A stretch of DNA of 20,435 bases from IMG/VR virus record IMGVR_UViG_3300000239_000023, positions 1 through 20,435 of that record; one strand, written 5' to 3'. This document shows, piece after piece, positions 11,231-18,232 of the stretch. The notes beneath the pieces were generated by a model. It was not told the origin of the DNA, searched no databases, and was given only the letters and a program-made list of their open reading frames with translations. Source of the DNA: a virus. Positions within the stretch are counted from its first letter, which is position 1. Every line of letters begins with the position of its first letter. The translations under genes and the position numbers were made by a program.

Positions 11231-11785
11231 CTCATCGTCCATCTCACGCATCTTTCGATACTCTTCTGGATCTTCCCACTCGGTTTTGCCATAGTCTCTG
11301 CTCTCAAGGTAAGACATCTGAAGATCTTCATCTCTGAGGTCTTTCTTTAGAGCACGATCATTGAGGTGTTCAAATCCACCAGCCTCAAGGTGCTTCTTCA
11401 AGAGATCCTTCTTTGAGTCGTTTTCACGACCTACGATGAACTTTTCAACTTGAGGTCTTTTACCTGACATATCAACAAGTGCAAAAGCATTATTGGTGTA
11501 ACTACCTCCTTGACTCTCGTACATATCGGGAGCTTCGACTTGGTATGTAGCACCTACACCAAAGACCACGACATATTCTTGTCTTTTGGAGACAGCGACA
11601 ATTTGAGGGTCAATTAAGTCCTCAAATGGCTTTGGTGCGAAGGCTTCACCCTCCACATCCATATCCTCGAAGCGTTCTCGTCCAAGAACTTCAAGTTGCT
11701 TGAAAGAACTTCGCTTGTAAGAATGGTCGTAGAAGGTTTCTACAGCACTGGTGATTTGTTTGATGATTTTACGATTAATGTTCAT
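11222..11785 (-). CDS. Protein of unknown function (187 aa)
   Basis: Not recognised. ATG with GAGGAG eight bases upstream. An N-terminal helix (INRKIIKQITSAVETFYDHS) leads to a central beta-rich part with RQEYVVVFGVGATYQVEA and NNAFALVDMSG. The C-terminal 60 residues are highly charged helices (SKKDLLKKHLEAGGFEHLND, then EDPEEYRKMREMDDEL). It could be a virion-associated or scaffolding-type protein on composition, but that is only a guess. A class A motif sits 38 bases upstream of the start. Confidence 0.65.
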   Translation of the reverse strand: MNINRKIIKQITSAVETFYDHSYKRSSFKQLEVLGRERFEDMDVEGEAFAPKPFEDLIDPQIVAVSKRQEYVVVFGVGATYQVEAPDMYESQGGSYTNNAFALVDMSGKRPQVEKFIVGRENDSKKDLLKKHLEAGGFEHLNDRALKKDLRDEDLQMSYLESRDYGKTEWEDPEEYRKMREMDDELV

Positions 11786-11822
11786 AGGGATCTCCTCAGT
11801 TAGATTGCCACCTCAATTGTTG

Positions 11823-11838
11823 ATTATAAACGACCTAT
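11823..11838 (-). promoter_or_regulatory. Class A promoter-like motif
   Basis: Minus-strand reading ATAGGTCGTTTATAAT. It lies between the stop codon of 11848-12564 and the start at 11785, 37 bases before the latter. Confidence 0.5.
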
Positions 11839-11847
11839 TGAGATATT

Positions 11848-12564
11848 TTAGATTCGGTATTGCAAACGCAGTGCTTTGTAGGTTGATTGTTCTTGTCGAG
11901 AGGGTGCGATACCATCACGAGCTTTTAGACCTAAGTCTTTGATGATGTCCATGTCGTCACGATAGCCTTCGGATCGAGCTTTGCGATAAAGATCACGCAA
12001 CTTAGATACATCGAGAGTGTTTGATGGAGTGGTGGATTGGGTGCGACTAGATCTCACAGAGTCTAGGATATAACGCTCTTGGTTAGCCCATAGAACGCCC
12101 CCACCCTCAAGGGTGTCTCGGCTCTTGATGATCTCTCTATCAGACCCTCCGTTAGGTAGGGAGTCGATCATACCGAGCCATTTGGTCTTGTATCCTTGTC
12201 TGTCAGCGATCTTCTCATAAAACTCGTCCTTGTCCTCATAGATGCTGATCCAGTGATCAACACCTTTCTTCCAAGTCTTTTTCCAGTTGGTTGTGCGTTG
12301 GAAGTATCTTCGATCTCTCGCCTTACGATTAAGAAGTTTACCATCAACTCGACTCACAAGGCTAAGATTCATAGAAGCATTACCTTTAGAGACTGCTCCT
12401 CCACTATCTTTTTGGGTCGATGAGAGCTTCACAGCCACACGATCCGAAAGTTCGATAAGGTATACACCAGCTTTGCCTACAACTCGACTCCATGAGCCAA
12501 AGTTTGAGTCAAGCCACTCTTCTAGTTCGTGGCGAGTGATGTTTACATAGTCTTGTCGTGCCAT
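11848..12564 (-). CDS. Basic protein of unknown function, MARQDYVNIT type (238 aa)
   Basis: The leader CTTGAAAGGAGAAACAAG precedes the ATG, identical to that of plus-strand genes in the ligase region. The N-terminal domain begins MARQDYVNITRHELEEWLDS and continues with strands (VYLIELSDRVAVKLSST), then NLSLVSRVDGKLLNRKARDR. A Trp/Lys-rich helical middle follows (TTNWKKTWKKGVDHWISIYE). The last 90 residues are basic and helical, with a conserved-looking GGGVLWANQERYILD. I have an impression of related phage proteins with the same opening, but no function is known to me. No catalytic motif is evident. Confidence 0.65.
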   Translation of the reverse strand: MARQDYVNITRHELEEWLDSNFGSWSRVVGKAGVYLIELSDRVAVKLSSTQKDSGGAVSKGNASMNLSLVSRVDGKLLNRKARDRRYFQRTTNWKKTWKKGVDHWISIYEDKDEFYEKIADRQGYKTKWLGMIDSLPNGGSDREIIKSRDTLEGGGVLWANQERYILDSVRSSRTQSTTPSNTLDVSKLRDLYRKARSEGYRDDMDIIKDLGLKARDGIAPSRQEQSTYKALRLQYRI

Positions 12565-12601
12565 CTTGTTTCTCCTTTCAAGAGTTATCTACAAGGATAT
12601 A

Positions 12602-12639
12602 TTTAAAGGGTTACAGTTAATCTTTTATAAATAAACTAT
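12602..12639 (-). promoter_or_regulatory. Class A motif followed by a class B-like element
   Basis: Minus-strand reading ATAGTTTATTTATAAA at 12624-12639 is followed by GTAACCCTTTAAATATA (about 12602-12614), a degenerate class B element, then the leader of the gene starting at 12564. The gap is divergent with the gene at 12719. Confidence 0.45.
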
Positions 12640-12718
12640 TAAAGATCCCATCTGAGGGTAGAGTGTTTGGTGTAGAAGTCATATAATGTATATAGTTTAA
12701 CCTTTTATGGAGCTACTT

Positions 12719-13417
12719 ATGGTTCACTACTTATTTTCTATTCTCTTGCTTTTAACGACTGTTTCAGCTCACGCATTGGAGTGTGTGGGTGATGCAGAAG
12801 TGTTGAAGACCACATCCACCTGTCAATCTTCTTATTTCAAATATGCACCGAGCTGTGAGTTCGGTGACAGCCTTTGTCTTTCACTTGTCCTTCAAGGTCT
12901 TGTGGGGAAGAATCTTTTTGACTACCGACCCGACATTAGGAGGGTTTACAATACCCCATTGAAGAGGAAAGTGTTTTCGAGGACAGATGAGTACAAGAGT
13001 CTCTACCGATCCATGCTCTCTGATTTAAGAGGTGCATCAAATGCAGAGTTCTGTTCGGTCATGGACACTTACTGGCTTTATTCTGTTGACTTTGAGGGGT
13101 TTACTTTTCTACCCCACACGCTCATCCCCAAAGGCAGGCTTTATCGATTGACTAACATACCAAAGAGGGCAAGTTATGACCTTGTTCAGATACCTGAGTC
13201 ATCAGCAATCGACATAGAGGCTTGGGAGACTCACTCCTCAATGAAGATAGTTTTCTTTAAACTCGTCAAACAAACGAGTGGTTTTATAGATGTTGCTCTG
13301 ACTCACTTTGTCTGGCTTACGCCTACTGTTTCTTATGATTATGAGGGTCAAGGACAGGTTTCTTATGAAGAGGGTTGTCGGACACCTTCTTTTTATACTT
13401 ACAAGGTGAGTCCATGA
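12719..13417 (+). CDS. Exported protein with signal peptide (232 aa)
   Basis: ATG at 12719 is preferred over the in-frame ATG at 12707 because GGAG lies six bases before it. The N-terminus MVHYLFSILLLLTTVSAHA is a Sec signal peptide with a likely signal peptidase I cut after AHA (residue 19). The mature protein starts LECVGDAEV and has several Cys residues, so disulfides are likely. No known domain is recognised; it has mixed beta content (GRLYRLTNI, MKIVFFKLV, VALTHFVWL). The stop overlaps the next start as ATGA, pairing it with 13414-13812. Both proteins would act outside the cytoplasm, perhaps at the infected-cell envelope. TATAAT at 12682 may be its -10 box. Confidence 0.7.
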   Translation: MVHYLFSILLLLTTVSAHALECVGDAEVLKTTSTCQSSYFKYAPSCEFGDSLCLSLVLQGLVGKNLFDYRPDIRRVYNTPLKRKVFSRTDEYKSLYRSMLSDLRGASNAEFCSVMDTYWLYSVDFEGFTFLPHTLIPKGRLYRLTNIPKRASYDLVQIPESSAIDIEAWETHSSMKIVFFKLVKQTSGFIDVALTHFVWLTPTVSYDYEGQGQVSYEEGCRTPSFYTYKVSP

Positions 13418-13812
13418 AAAACCAAAACGCAGTCTTTGCTATAATGATGATTTCCCTTATGACGATGTTGTTTTTATTTACCTCTAAAACAACACCCTCA
13501 TCTCGGTTCGTTTTTTTGAATGTTCCAGAGTCCAAAGGTTGTGGTTGGCCAGTAAAGGAAATCAAATATATCAAGACTGAGATTAAGCATATTGTACCCA
13601 TCGCTCAAGTCTATAAATGTACTTATGACAAGAGACATCGCTTAGTGAAGGTCAGTACCTTTAACTTTGAGCGTGGTTATCAAATGAAGATGCCCACAGA
13701 AGAGGTATTGTATAAGTGGAACAGTATCCGACTTGCTCAATACTCTATCCGTAAGGCATCTCATGGGAATGGTGAGGTAGATGTAGAAATCTTCACTCAC
13801 ACCAATCGCTGA
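13414..13812 (+). CDS. Membrane-anchored small protein coupled to the exported protein (132 aa)
   Basis: The ATG at 13414 overlaps the preceding TGA (ATGA), with AAGGTGAG upstream; an earlier in-frame ATG at 13375 lies inside the upstream gene. Residues 6-22 (AVFAIMMISLMTMLFLF) are a membrane anchor or uncleaved signal. The rest (about 105 residues) is basic and polar with two nearby Cys (GCGW, YKC). No family recognised. The coupled arrangement implies equal amounts of the two exported products. It ends one base before the converging gene 13813-14307. Confidence 0.65.
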   Translation: MKNQNAVFAIMMISLMTMLFLFTSKTTPSSRFVFLNVPESKGCGWPVKEIKYIKTEIKHIVPIAQVYKCTYDKRHRLVKVSTFNFERGYQMKMPTEEVLYKWNSIRLAQYSIRKASHGNGEVDVEIFTHTNR

Positions 13813-14307
13813 TTATCCTCTGTTGCAAGGACCACTCCCACCACCAGGTTTTGGACAGGTTTTTCTTTGGATACTTGGTGAGTCCATGAAGTTCTCACGA
13901 TACTTTTTATTGTACTTTTGTCTTGCTGATGATCCTGGTTTTCCAGAGTTTGCTTTTCCATATTCATGGTGGAGTCGGTAACAAGTCACCCCATCACCAG
14001 GCTTACCGAGACCTTCAAGGTTGTCTTCGGTGTAGCAATCTGCTTGGTTCTTAGGAGCAGGTGGGCTGTTGTAATCTTTTTGAGTTTCATTCGACCACCC
14101 TTGACCATCAGGATTTCTCCCTGCTTGAAACTCATTTGCCATGTGCATACCGTCATCAATGTCAGATTGTAGTTCAGCCAAAAATGGGTCTGCGTATCGA
14201 CTTGAGGCTCTGCGACTTGAGGCTCTGCGACTTGAAGTAGCTTGTTTTTCAAGGCGAGCAATACGAGTTTCTAACTCACTTATGATTTCTGAGGCTAATC
14301 TTTTCAA
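13813..14307 (-). CDS. Disordered basic protein with ASEII-x-ELE N-terminal helix (164 aa)
   Basis: The TTG at 14307 is chosen as start: AAGGAG lies six bases before it, and from there the protein begins MKRLASEIISELETRIARLE, the same helix as the protein at 7130-7414. It is followed by a Ser/Arg repeat (RRASS three times) encoded by a tandem 15-base repeat. The rest is Gly/Asn/Pro-rich with conserved-looking YRLHHEYGKANSGKPGSS and a Cys-containing tail. The shared head resembles short targeting leaders on phage internal proteins. The ribosome site is buried in a perfect 11-bp hairpin, and a class A motif lies just upstream, so expression is probably late or conditional. Confidence 0.65.
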   Translation of the reverse strand: MKRLASEIISELETRIARLEKQATSSRRASSRRASSRYADPFLAELQSDIDDGMHMANEFQAGRNPDGQGWSNETQKDYNSPPAPKNQADCYTEDNLEGLGKPGDGVTCYRLHHEYGKANSGKPGSSARQKYNKKYRENFMDSPSIQRKTCPKPGGGSGPCNRG

Positions 14308-14313
14308 AGCAAT

Positions 14314-14340
14314 CTCCTTTGTGTTGTGGACACAAAGGAG
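14314..14340 (-). promoter_or_regulatory. Perfect 11-bp hairpin sequestering the ribosome binding site
   Basis: On the minus strand CTCCTTTGTGT (14340-14330) pairs with ACACAAAGGAG (14324-14314) around CCACA. The AAGGAG of the gene starting with TTG at 14307 is the end of the 3' arm. The class A motif is immediately upstream, so the whole leader is essentially this hairpin. Confidence 0.65.
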
Positions 14341-14342
14341 CA

Positions 14343-14358
14343 ATTATAAAGAAACTAT
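14343..14358 (-). promoter_or_regulatory. Class A promoter-like motif
   Basis: Minus-strand reading ATAGTTTCTTTATAAT. It overlaps the stop codon of 14355-14615 and lies 35 bases before the TTG start at 14307. Confidence 0.5.
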
Positions 14359-14615
14359 AAATCTTCTTTAGCCATGTAGGTTAAAGACTTCATGGATCTG
14401 ATCTCATCAACAAAGGTAAGAGCAGGTACTCTTGAGGTACGGTTAAAGTATTCTCTTTTAAGGTCTTTGAAACTATGGTGCTTTTCAAATACGAAGATTA
14501 CTTTACGACCATCTAGTTCTGTCTTTAATAGTTCCATACCTGTGGTCTTTAAATAAGCCGCAAAGTATAGATCAGAGGTCTTGTAAAGAGGCTCTGGTTT
14601 AATCTCGGTATCCAT
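14355..14615 (-). CDS. DUF5659-like small protein (86 aa)
   Basis: The ATG at 14615 is used because AAAGG precedes it by eight bases; an upstream in-frame TTG at 14636 has no ribosome site. The protein has YKTSDLYFAAYLKTTGMELL, then GRKVIFVFEKHHSFKDLKRE, then YFNRTSRVPALTFVDEIRSM. This matches a family I know as DUF5659: a beta strand set with FVFE, a YFN segment and a C-terminal helix, length about 80-90. No biochemical function is established. It lies between a class A-driven gene and 14668-14889 in the minus-strand block. Confidence 0.7.
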   Translation of the reverse strand: MDTEIKPEPLYKTSDLYFAAYLKTTGMELLKTELDGRKVIFVFEKHHSFKDLKREYFNRTSRVPALTFVDEIRSMKSLTYMAKEDL

Positions 14616-14667
14616 AGTATACGCCTTTGGTTTCAAGGGTGTTAATGCAATCCTATAATACCAAAGA

Positions 14668-14889
14668 CTACTCTAAAAGAGTCTCTAAAGCCGACAGTGC
14701 CTTGCGTACACCCTTATCACTAGATTGGATTTGAATGAGTTTATCTTTCTTATCCCATTTAGCAATAAGGGGTAAGTTGCCCCATGTTCCTCTTAACTCA
14801 TTACCATCTGTTTTTAAAACACGACCTTCAAATGAGTTTCGCTTTAAAAAAGCACCTAAGACTTTCTTATCTGATAGGGCAATCTTCAC
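14668..14889 (-). CDS. Basic small protein of unknown function (73 aa)
   Basis: Not recognised. The start is GTG with AAGGAG nine bases upstream. The protein reads MKIALSDKKVLGAFLKRNSF, then strands GRVLKTDGNELRGTW and LPLIAKWDKKDKLIQIQ, and a final helix SDKGVRKALSALETLLE. Lys-rich, with a compact alpha-beta look and no Cys. It follows the virion-like block 31 bases after the start-distal end of 14921-15577 and may be its last cotranscribed gene. Confidence 0.65.
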   Translation of the reverse strand: MKIALSDKKVLGAFLKRNSFEGRVLKTDGNELRGTWGNLPLIAKWDKKDKLIQIQSSDKGVRKALSALETLLE

Positions 14890-14920
14890 CTTGTCTTACT
14901 CCTTATGTGTATAAATATGA

Positions 14921-15577
14921 TTACTGAGCAACGCCAGTTCCATCATATACTACCACATAAGGGTCTAGAACCACACCATTAACGGTACGAGAACTTTTAA
15001 GTCCAAGAAGGTCTCCCTGTGCTAAAGAAATCCAAAAACTAGAATCTTCTTCAACAATAGGATTATGGTGAGAGGTAAAGAGGTTCGCTTGAGCCGCTTC
15101 CGTCTGATAGGTATTAAGTACAAGAGTTGCCGCAGGAACAGTAAATGGAGCACCTCCAAGAATCTGAAGGATGTTATTTACAGTTGCAGTAGATAACCCT
15201 GTACCAAAAGTACCTGTACCTGCAACAACACCAGCTAAAGCTCCATTTATGTTGAGAAGACTAAGTTCACCACCCGCCCTCATAATAACGATAAGAGCGT
15301 CAGCCATTGATTTAGCTTGTGCAGGTGTAGGGTTAATACCATTGGCTCCTGTATCAACAGTGACTAAAAGGTAAGCGGCTAAACCACTTACTTCAACAGA
15401 TACGGTATTAGCGGCTACTGCTGGAAGCACATTCTGAACAACACGAAGATAGCGAGGACCTTGTGGTGCAGGGTCTACAACAGGGTTCGCCTGTGAGCGA
15501 TTCGGCCACATATCTTTGACCATAAGAGATCCATTTGTAATAGATGCGTCACGAATACAAATTACTGGACTAGCCAT
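14921..15577 (-). CDS. Virion-like protein, tandem paralogue C (218 aa)
   Basis: Third member of a tandem family with 15589-16317 and 16331-17041. Family landmarks: an N-terminal block (LMVKDMWPNRSQAN here), then PAPQGPRYLRVV, a central VSGLAAYLLVTVDTGAN followed by a helix (AQAKSMADALIVIMRAG) and LSLLNINGALAG, and near the C-terminus EDSSFWISLAQGDLLGL. The beta-rich, Thr/Gly/Asn-containing sequence and absence of a signal peptide suit a capsid decoration, neck, baseplate or fibre component. ATG preceded by AAGGAG. Function is inferred from style and context only. Confidence 0.6.
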   Translation of the reverse strand: MASPVICIRDASITNGSLMVKDMWPNRSQANPVVDPAPQGPRYLRVVQNVLPAVAANTVSVEVSGLAAYLLVTVDTGANGINPTPAQAKSMADALIVIMRAGGELSLLNINGALAGVVAGTGTFGTGLSTATVNNILQILGGAPFTVPAATLVLNTYQTEAAQANLFTSHHNPIVEEDSSFWISLAQGDLLGLKSSRTVNGVVLDPYVVVYDGTGVAQ

Positions 15578-15588
15578 GTTTATTCTCC

Positions 15589-16317
15589 TTATTTAACGAC
15601 AGAACCATCATCGTCATAAGCAACGAGGACAGGGTGGTTGTTTGAGTTTAAGTTTAGTTGTGCAGTTTTGATCTGACCACTGCGAGCAGACATATAAAAA
15701 CTGTCATGTGTAGAAGGGATACTTGTGTATCCTGTTACCGCAGTGAAAGCAGCCGCTTGAGTGTCTGCGTTTACAAATGGTGTGAAAGCGTTTTGGTTTC
15801 CATTATCACCAACAGAGTGTCCTACAGGAAGAGTAAAAGTCTTAGCTCCACAAAGGATCTCAAGAACTTCTAAAACAGAACCTGTTGACTCTGAACCACC
15901 TGCGTTAGTCAACTCACTGCCAGGACCGACAATACCTACAATACTAGTGTTAATGTCAGAGAGGGTAAGAGGACTACCAAATTGCATATTAGCAATCATA
16001 TCTGAACCAATGTCTCTTGCTTGAGCAGGCGAGATGTGAGTCGTGCCTGCATCATCCTCAACAACAGCGAGGAAGTAAGCGGCAAGCCCACTAACTTCGG
16101 TTGTGATGTCGAGAGCAACATCGAGAACAGGCAGATCAACTAAAGCACCTGCTGACTGTGCGTCAACAGGTCTGAAGTTGTAAGGACCTTGAAAACGAGG
16201 GGTGATGACAGCGTTTGACTGACTCTTGTTAGGGAAGAGGTCAGTAATCTGTAATCTTGAGTTGCCTTTTGAATCGAGGCCAAACTCAGAGTATCTAATA
16301 GTAGTTAGAAATGGCAT
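15589..16317 (-). CDS. Virion-like protein, tandem paralogue B (242 aa)
   Basis: Second member of the tandem family. It has LQITDLFPNKSQSN near residues 22-35, RFQGPYNFRPV, then VSGLAAYFLAVVEDDAG followed by SPAQARDIGSDMIANMQ and LTLSDINTSIVGIVG. Its C-terminal segment (HDSFYMSARSGQI) is more diverged than in the other two, and the end VAYDDDGSVVK matches the YNDDGTI of paralogue A. AGGAG precedes the ATG. The 11-base gap to the next gene suggests one transcript and similar expression. Likely a structural subunit; paralogue divergence suggests heteromeric or position-specific roles. Confidence 0.6.
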   Translation of the reverse strand: MPFLTTIRYSEFGLDSKGNSRLQITDLFPNKSQSNAVITPRFQGPYNFRPVDAQSAGALVDLPVLDVALDITTEVSGLAAYFLAVVEDDAGTTHISPAQARDIGSDMIANMQFGSPLTLSDINTSIVGIVGPGSELTNAGGSESTGSVLEVLEILCGAKTFTLPVGHSVGDNGNQNAFTPFVNADTQAAAFTAVTGYTSIPSTHDSFYMSARSGQIKTAQLNLNSNNHPVLVAYDDDGSVVK

Positions 16318-16330
16318 AGTTTATCTCCTA

Positions 16331-17041
16331 TTATCCTGCGTAGATTGTACCGTCATCATTGTAGACAGTAAGAAGTGGGGTAGCAGAGTTAACTCCACCA
16401 AAGGTTTTCTTTGGATCTTGAGCACCTACAAGCCCACCAAGAGTTCCTTCAGCGAAAGAAATCTTCCAAGAGCTGTCGTTAGGTACGAGATTTCTCATGG
16501 TCGAACCAAGAGTTCCAGGGTCGATACCGTTTGTAAAGTCTCCACCTGCGTCTTGGATAGGAACACCTGCATTTACTGTGTACTCTTCTCCCGCAAGGAT
16601 AGAAAGGATTGATGAAACAGACCCTGTAGAGTCACCTTGGTCTAAGCCCGAAGCATTACTAACACCATTACAGACTGCATTGATGTTTGCGAGTGTTAGG
16701 GTTTGACCTGCACGAACTCTAGCGAGGAGTCCATTTGCAATCTCTTCTGCTTCGGGTACAGTGAGTGCGTCATCATCACCACCGACATCTGCTTCAACAT
16801 TAGCGATGAGGTAAGCAACAAGACCATTACATTGTTGTAGGAACTCAAGAGAACCATCAACATTAGTCTTGATGAAAGGTCGAGTCCTACCTGTTGCACC
16901 CATATTTGAGATACGAACATAGAAGGGGCCTTGACCTGCGGGGTCATTTACGAGGTTTCTTTGCGAAACATTAGGGAAGAGGTCTGTGATCTGAATAGAC
17001 CCATTTTGGATCTCGGATCGTCTTGCGAGAATGAAAGGCAT
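16331..17041 (-). CDS. Virion-like protein, tandem paralogue A (236 aa)
   Basis: First member of the tandem family in transcription order, directly behind a class A motif (17086-17101). Landmarks: MPFILARRSEIQNGSIQITD, LFPNVSQRN, PAGQGPFYVRIS, NGLVAYLIANVEADVG, then PEAEEIANGLLARVRAG and LTLANINAVCNGV, and C-terminal DSSWKISFAEGTLGGL with YNDDGTIYAG at the end. AAGGAG lies ten bases before the ATG. The three proteins share order and spacing of these blocks over their full length, so they arose by tandem duplication. Structural role inferred. Confidence 0.6.
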   Translation of the reverse strand: MPFILARRSEIQNGSIQITDLFPNVSQRNLVNDPAGQGPFYVRISNMGATGRTRPFIKTNVDGSLEFLQQCNGLVAYLIANVEADVGGDDDALTVPEAEEIANGLLARVRAGQTLTLANINAVCNGVSNASGLDQGDSTGSVSSILSILAGEEYTVNAGVPIQDAGGDFTNGIDPGTLGSTMRNLVPNDSSWKISFAEGTLGGLVGAQDPKKTFGGVNSATPLLTVYNDDGTIYAG

Positions 17042-17085
17042 TGTCTTTCTCCTTAATAGTTAGGGGTTCACCTATATACATATAA

Positions 17086-17101
17086 ATTATAAATAGACTA
17101 T
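17086..17101 (-). promoter_or_regulatory. Class A promoter-like motif before the virion-like block
   Basis: Minus-strand reading ATAGTCTATTTATAAT, the clearest class A copy. It lies 44 bases before the ATG at 17041, in the gap after the stop of 17117-17845. AACCCCTAACTATTAAGGAG follows in the leader, a class B-like segment merging with the ribosome site. Confidence 0.55.
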
Positions 17102-17116
17102 TAAGGAAGATGTCAT

Positions 17117-17845
17117 TTAACCTCTATTAACTACAGAACATCGGATAGTGAACAAAGGATCTCCTGTTTGCCCTGCTAAAAAGAACTCCCCGACAGCACC
17201 CGATGTTAAAGTCAATGCTTCTCCTGGTCTTAGGATAGAGGGAGACATTCCTGGATTAAAAGAGATGAACATATTAGACCCTCCTTGAGGAGAATCAAGA
17301 TTTTGAATGTTCAAAGTCTGACTGAAACTAGGGAGGTGGAAGTTCATTGCCCCTGTACTAAGAGTATCGGGAATACCATTGCCTGCATCTAGGTTTGGTG
17401 CATTACCAATAGTCGTGAAGATAGGAGCAGTTAGTGAGAAGAAATCGTAAGGTACAACCCCCACAACTGGTCCAAAGTCTGAGTTCTCTTGGGTGGCTCG
17501 GAGCCGACCTCTGACTCTAAGATAGAGCATTTGGTCATCATTTGGAATACGAGGGGTATTTGCCTTGAATGTAGTAGCATATTCACTAGGGTTAAATACA
17601 AATCGAGTTTGATCTCTTTGTGATTCTTCAACACCTAACTTTGCCTGAGTGATAAACTGACTTCTAAAAGTTCTATCATAAGGCACAGAAAACATCTCCA
17701 CAGGGTTGTTATGTGCATCATTGAGGTTAGATGCACCATAAATAGTGATTTGATCCATACCTCTTAGGTTTGCGTTGTGTACTACCATATCTACTAGACC
17801 TTTTGATCTGTAGATAAGGCTTGGTATTAAGCGACCTCTACTCAT
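17117..17845 (-). CDS. Virion-like protein, non-paralogous (242 aa)
   Basis: Not recognised by family. The protein begins MSRGRLIPSLIYRSKGLVDM, then has VHNANLRGMDQITIYGASNL, EMFSVPYDRTFRSQFI, a long beta-type central part with Pro/Asn turns (YATTFKANTPRIPNDDQMLY) and a C-terminal region APNLDAGNGIPDTL then FISFNPGMSPSI. This composition is typical of phage neck, baseplate or decoration proteins. The start overlaps the preceding stop (ATGA, 17842-17845), so it is coupled to the zinc-ribbon protein upstream. No membrane segment or signal. Confidence 0.55.
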   Translation of the reverse strand: MSRGRLIPSLIYRSKGLVDMVVHNANLRGMDQITIYGASNLNDAHNNPVEMFSVPYDRTFRSQFITQAKLGVEESQRDQTRFVFNPSEYATTFKANTPRIPNDDQMLYLRVRGRLRATQENSDFGPVVGVVPYDFFSLTAPIFTTIGNAPNLDAGNGIPDTLSTGAMNFHLPSFSQTLNIQNLDSPQGGSNMFISFNPGMSPSILRPGEALTLTSGAVGEFFLAGQTGDPLFTIRCSVVNRG

Positions 17846-18228
17846 TTCTTACTCTCTTTCTCTTTTGCTATCATTGGTTCATAAGATTCTGTACTCTTGC
17901 CTTTTGATTTGGCGAGTTTTTGAGCGTCTGACCAAGAGTCTACACGCTCCCCATCAACATTAGGGGCGAGAGTGACATTAGGAGCATCACGCTTCATTTC
18001 ATTTGTTCTAGCGTCTAGCTTCTTATTTTTAGCTCTCATCTGTTGGTTTATGCGACTATTTTTACCCGCCCAACCATCACCTTTAAGAATGAAGTTTCGA
18101 GTGGGTCTGAACAACTTTTCATTCTTAACCCCACACTCAGGGCAGGGTTGGGGTATTTTGTAATCGTCCATAGGTATAGAACAGATATATTCATGCTCGC
18201 ATTTTGAACATTTATATGGGTATTGCAT
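17842..18228 (-). CDS. FmdB-type zinc ribbon protein (128 aa)
   Basis: The ATG at 18228 is used: GGAG lies nine bases before it, and FmdB-family proteins start at this point (here MQYPYKCSKCEHEY). An in-frame TTG at 18243 would add five residues. Cys 7, 10, 29 and 32 form two CxxC knuckles (CSKC, CPEC) that bind one zinc ion. The rest is a basic disordered tail (NKKLDARTNEMKRDAPN and so on). FmdB-like proteins are putative regulators; in phage genomes such genes sit near structural genes and their role is not settled. Stop overlaps the next start as ATGA. Confidence 0.75.
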   Translation of the reverse strand: MQYPYKCSKCEHEYICSIPMDDYKIPQPCPECGVKNEKLFRPTRNFILKGDGWAGKNSRINQQMRAKNKKLDARTNEMKRDAPNVTLAPNVDGERVDSWSDAQKLAKSKGKSTESYEPMIAKEKESKK

Positions 18229-18232
18229 AAGG

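Noticed and set aside
12624-12639. T4-type late promoter TATAAATA read on the plus strand
   Set aside because: Most copies in that orientation would point into the antisense of genes, while the minus-strand reading places all eight upstream of minus-strand starts.
14196-14245. CRISPR-like or regulatory repeat
   Set aside because: The tandem 15-base repeat is coding and encodes the RRASS repeats of the 13813-14307 protein; there are no spacers.
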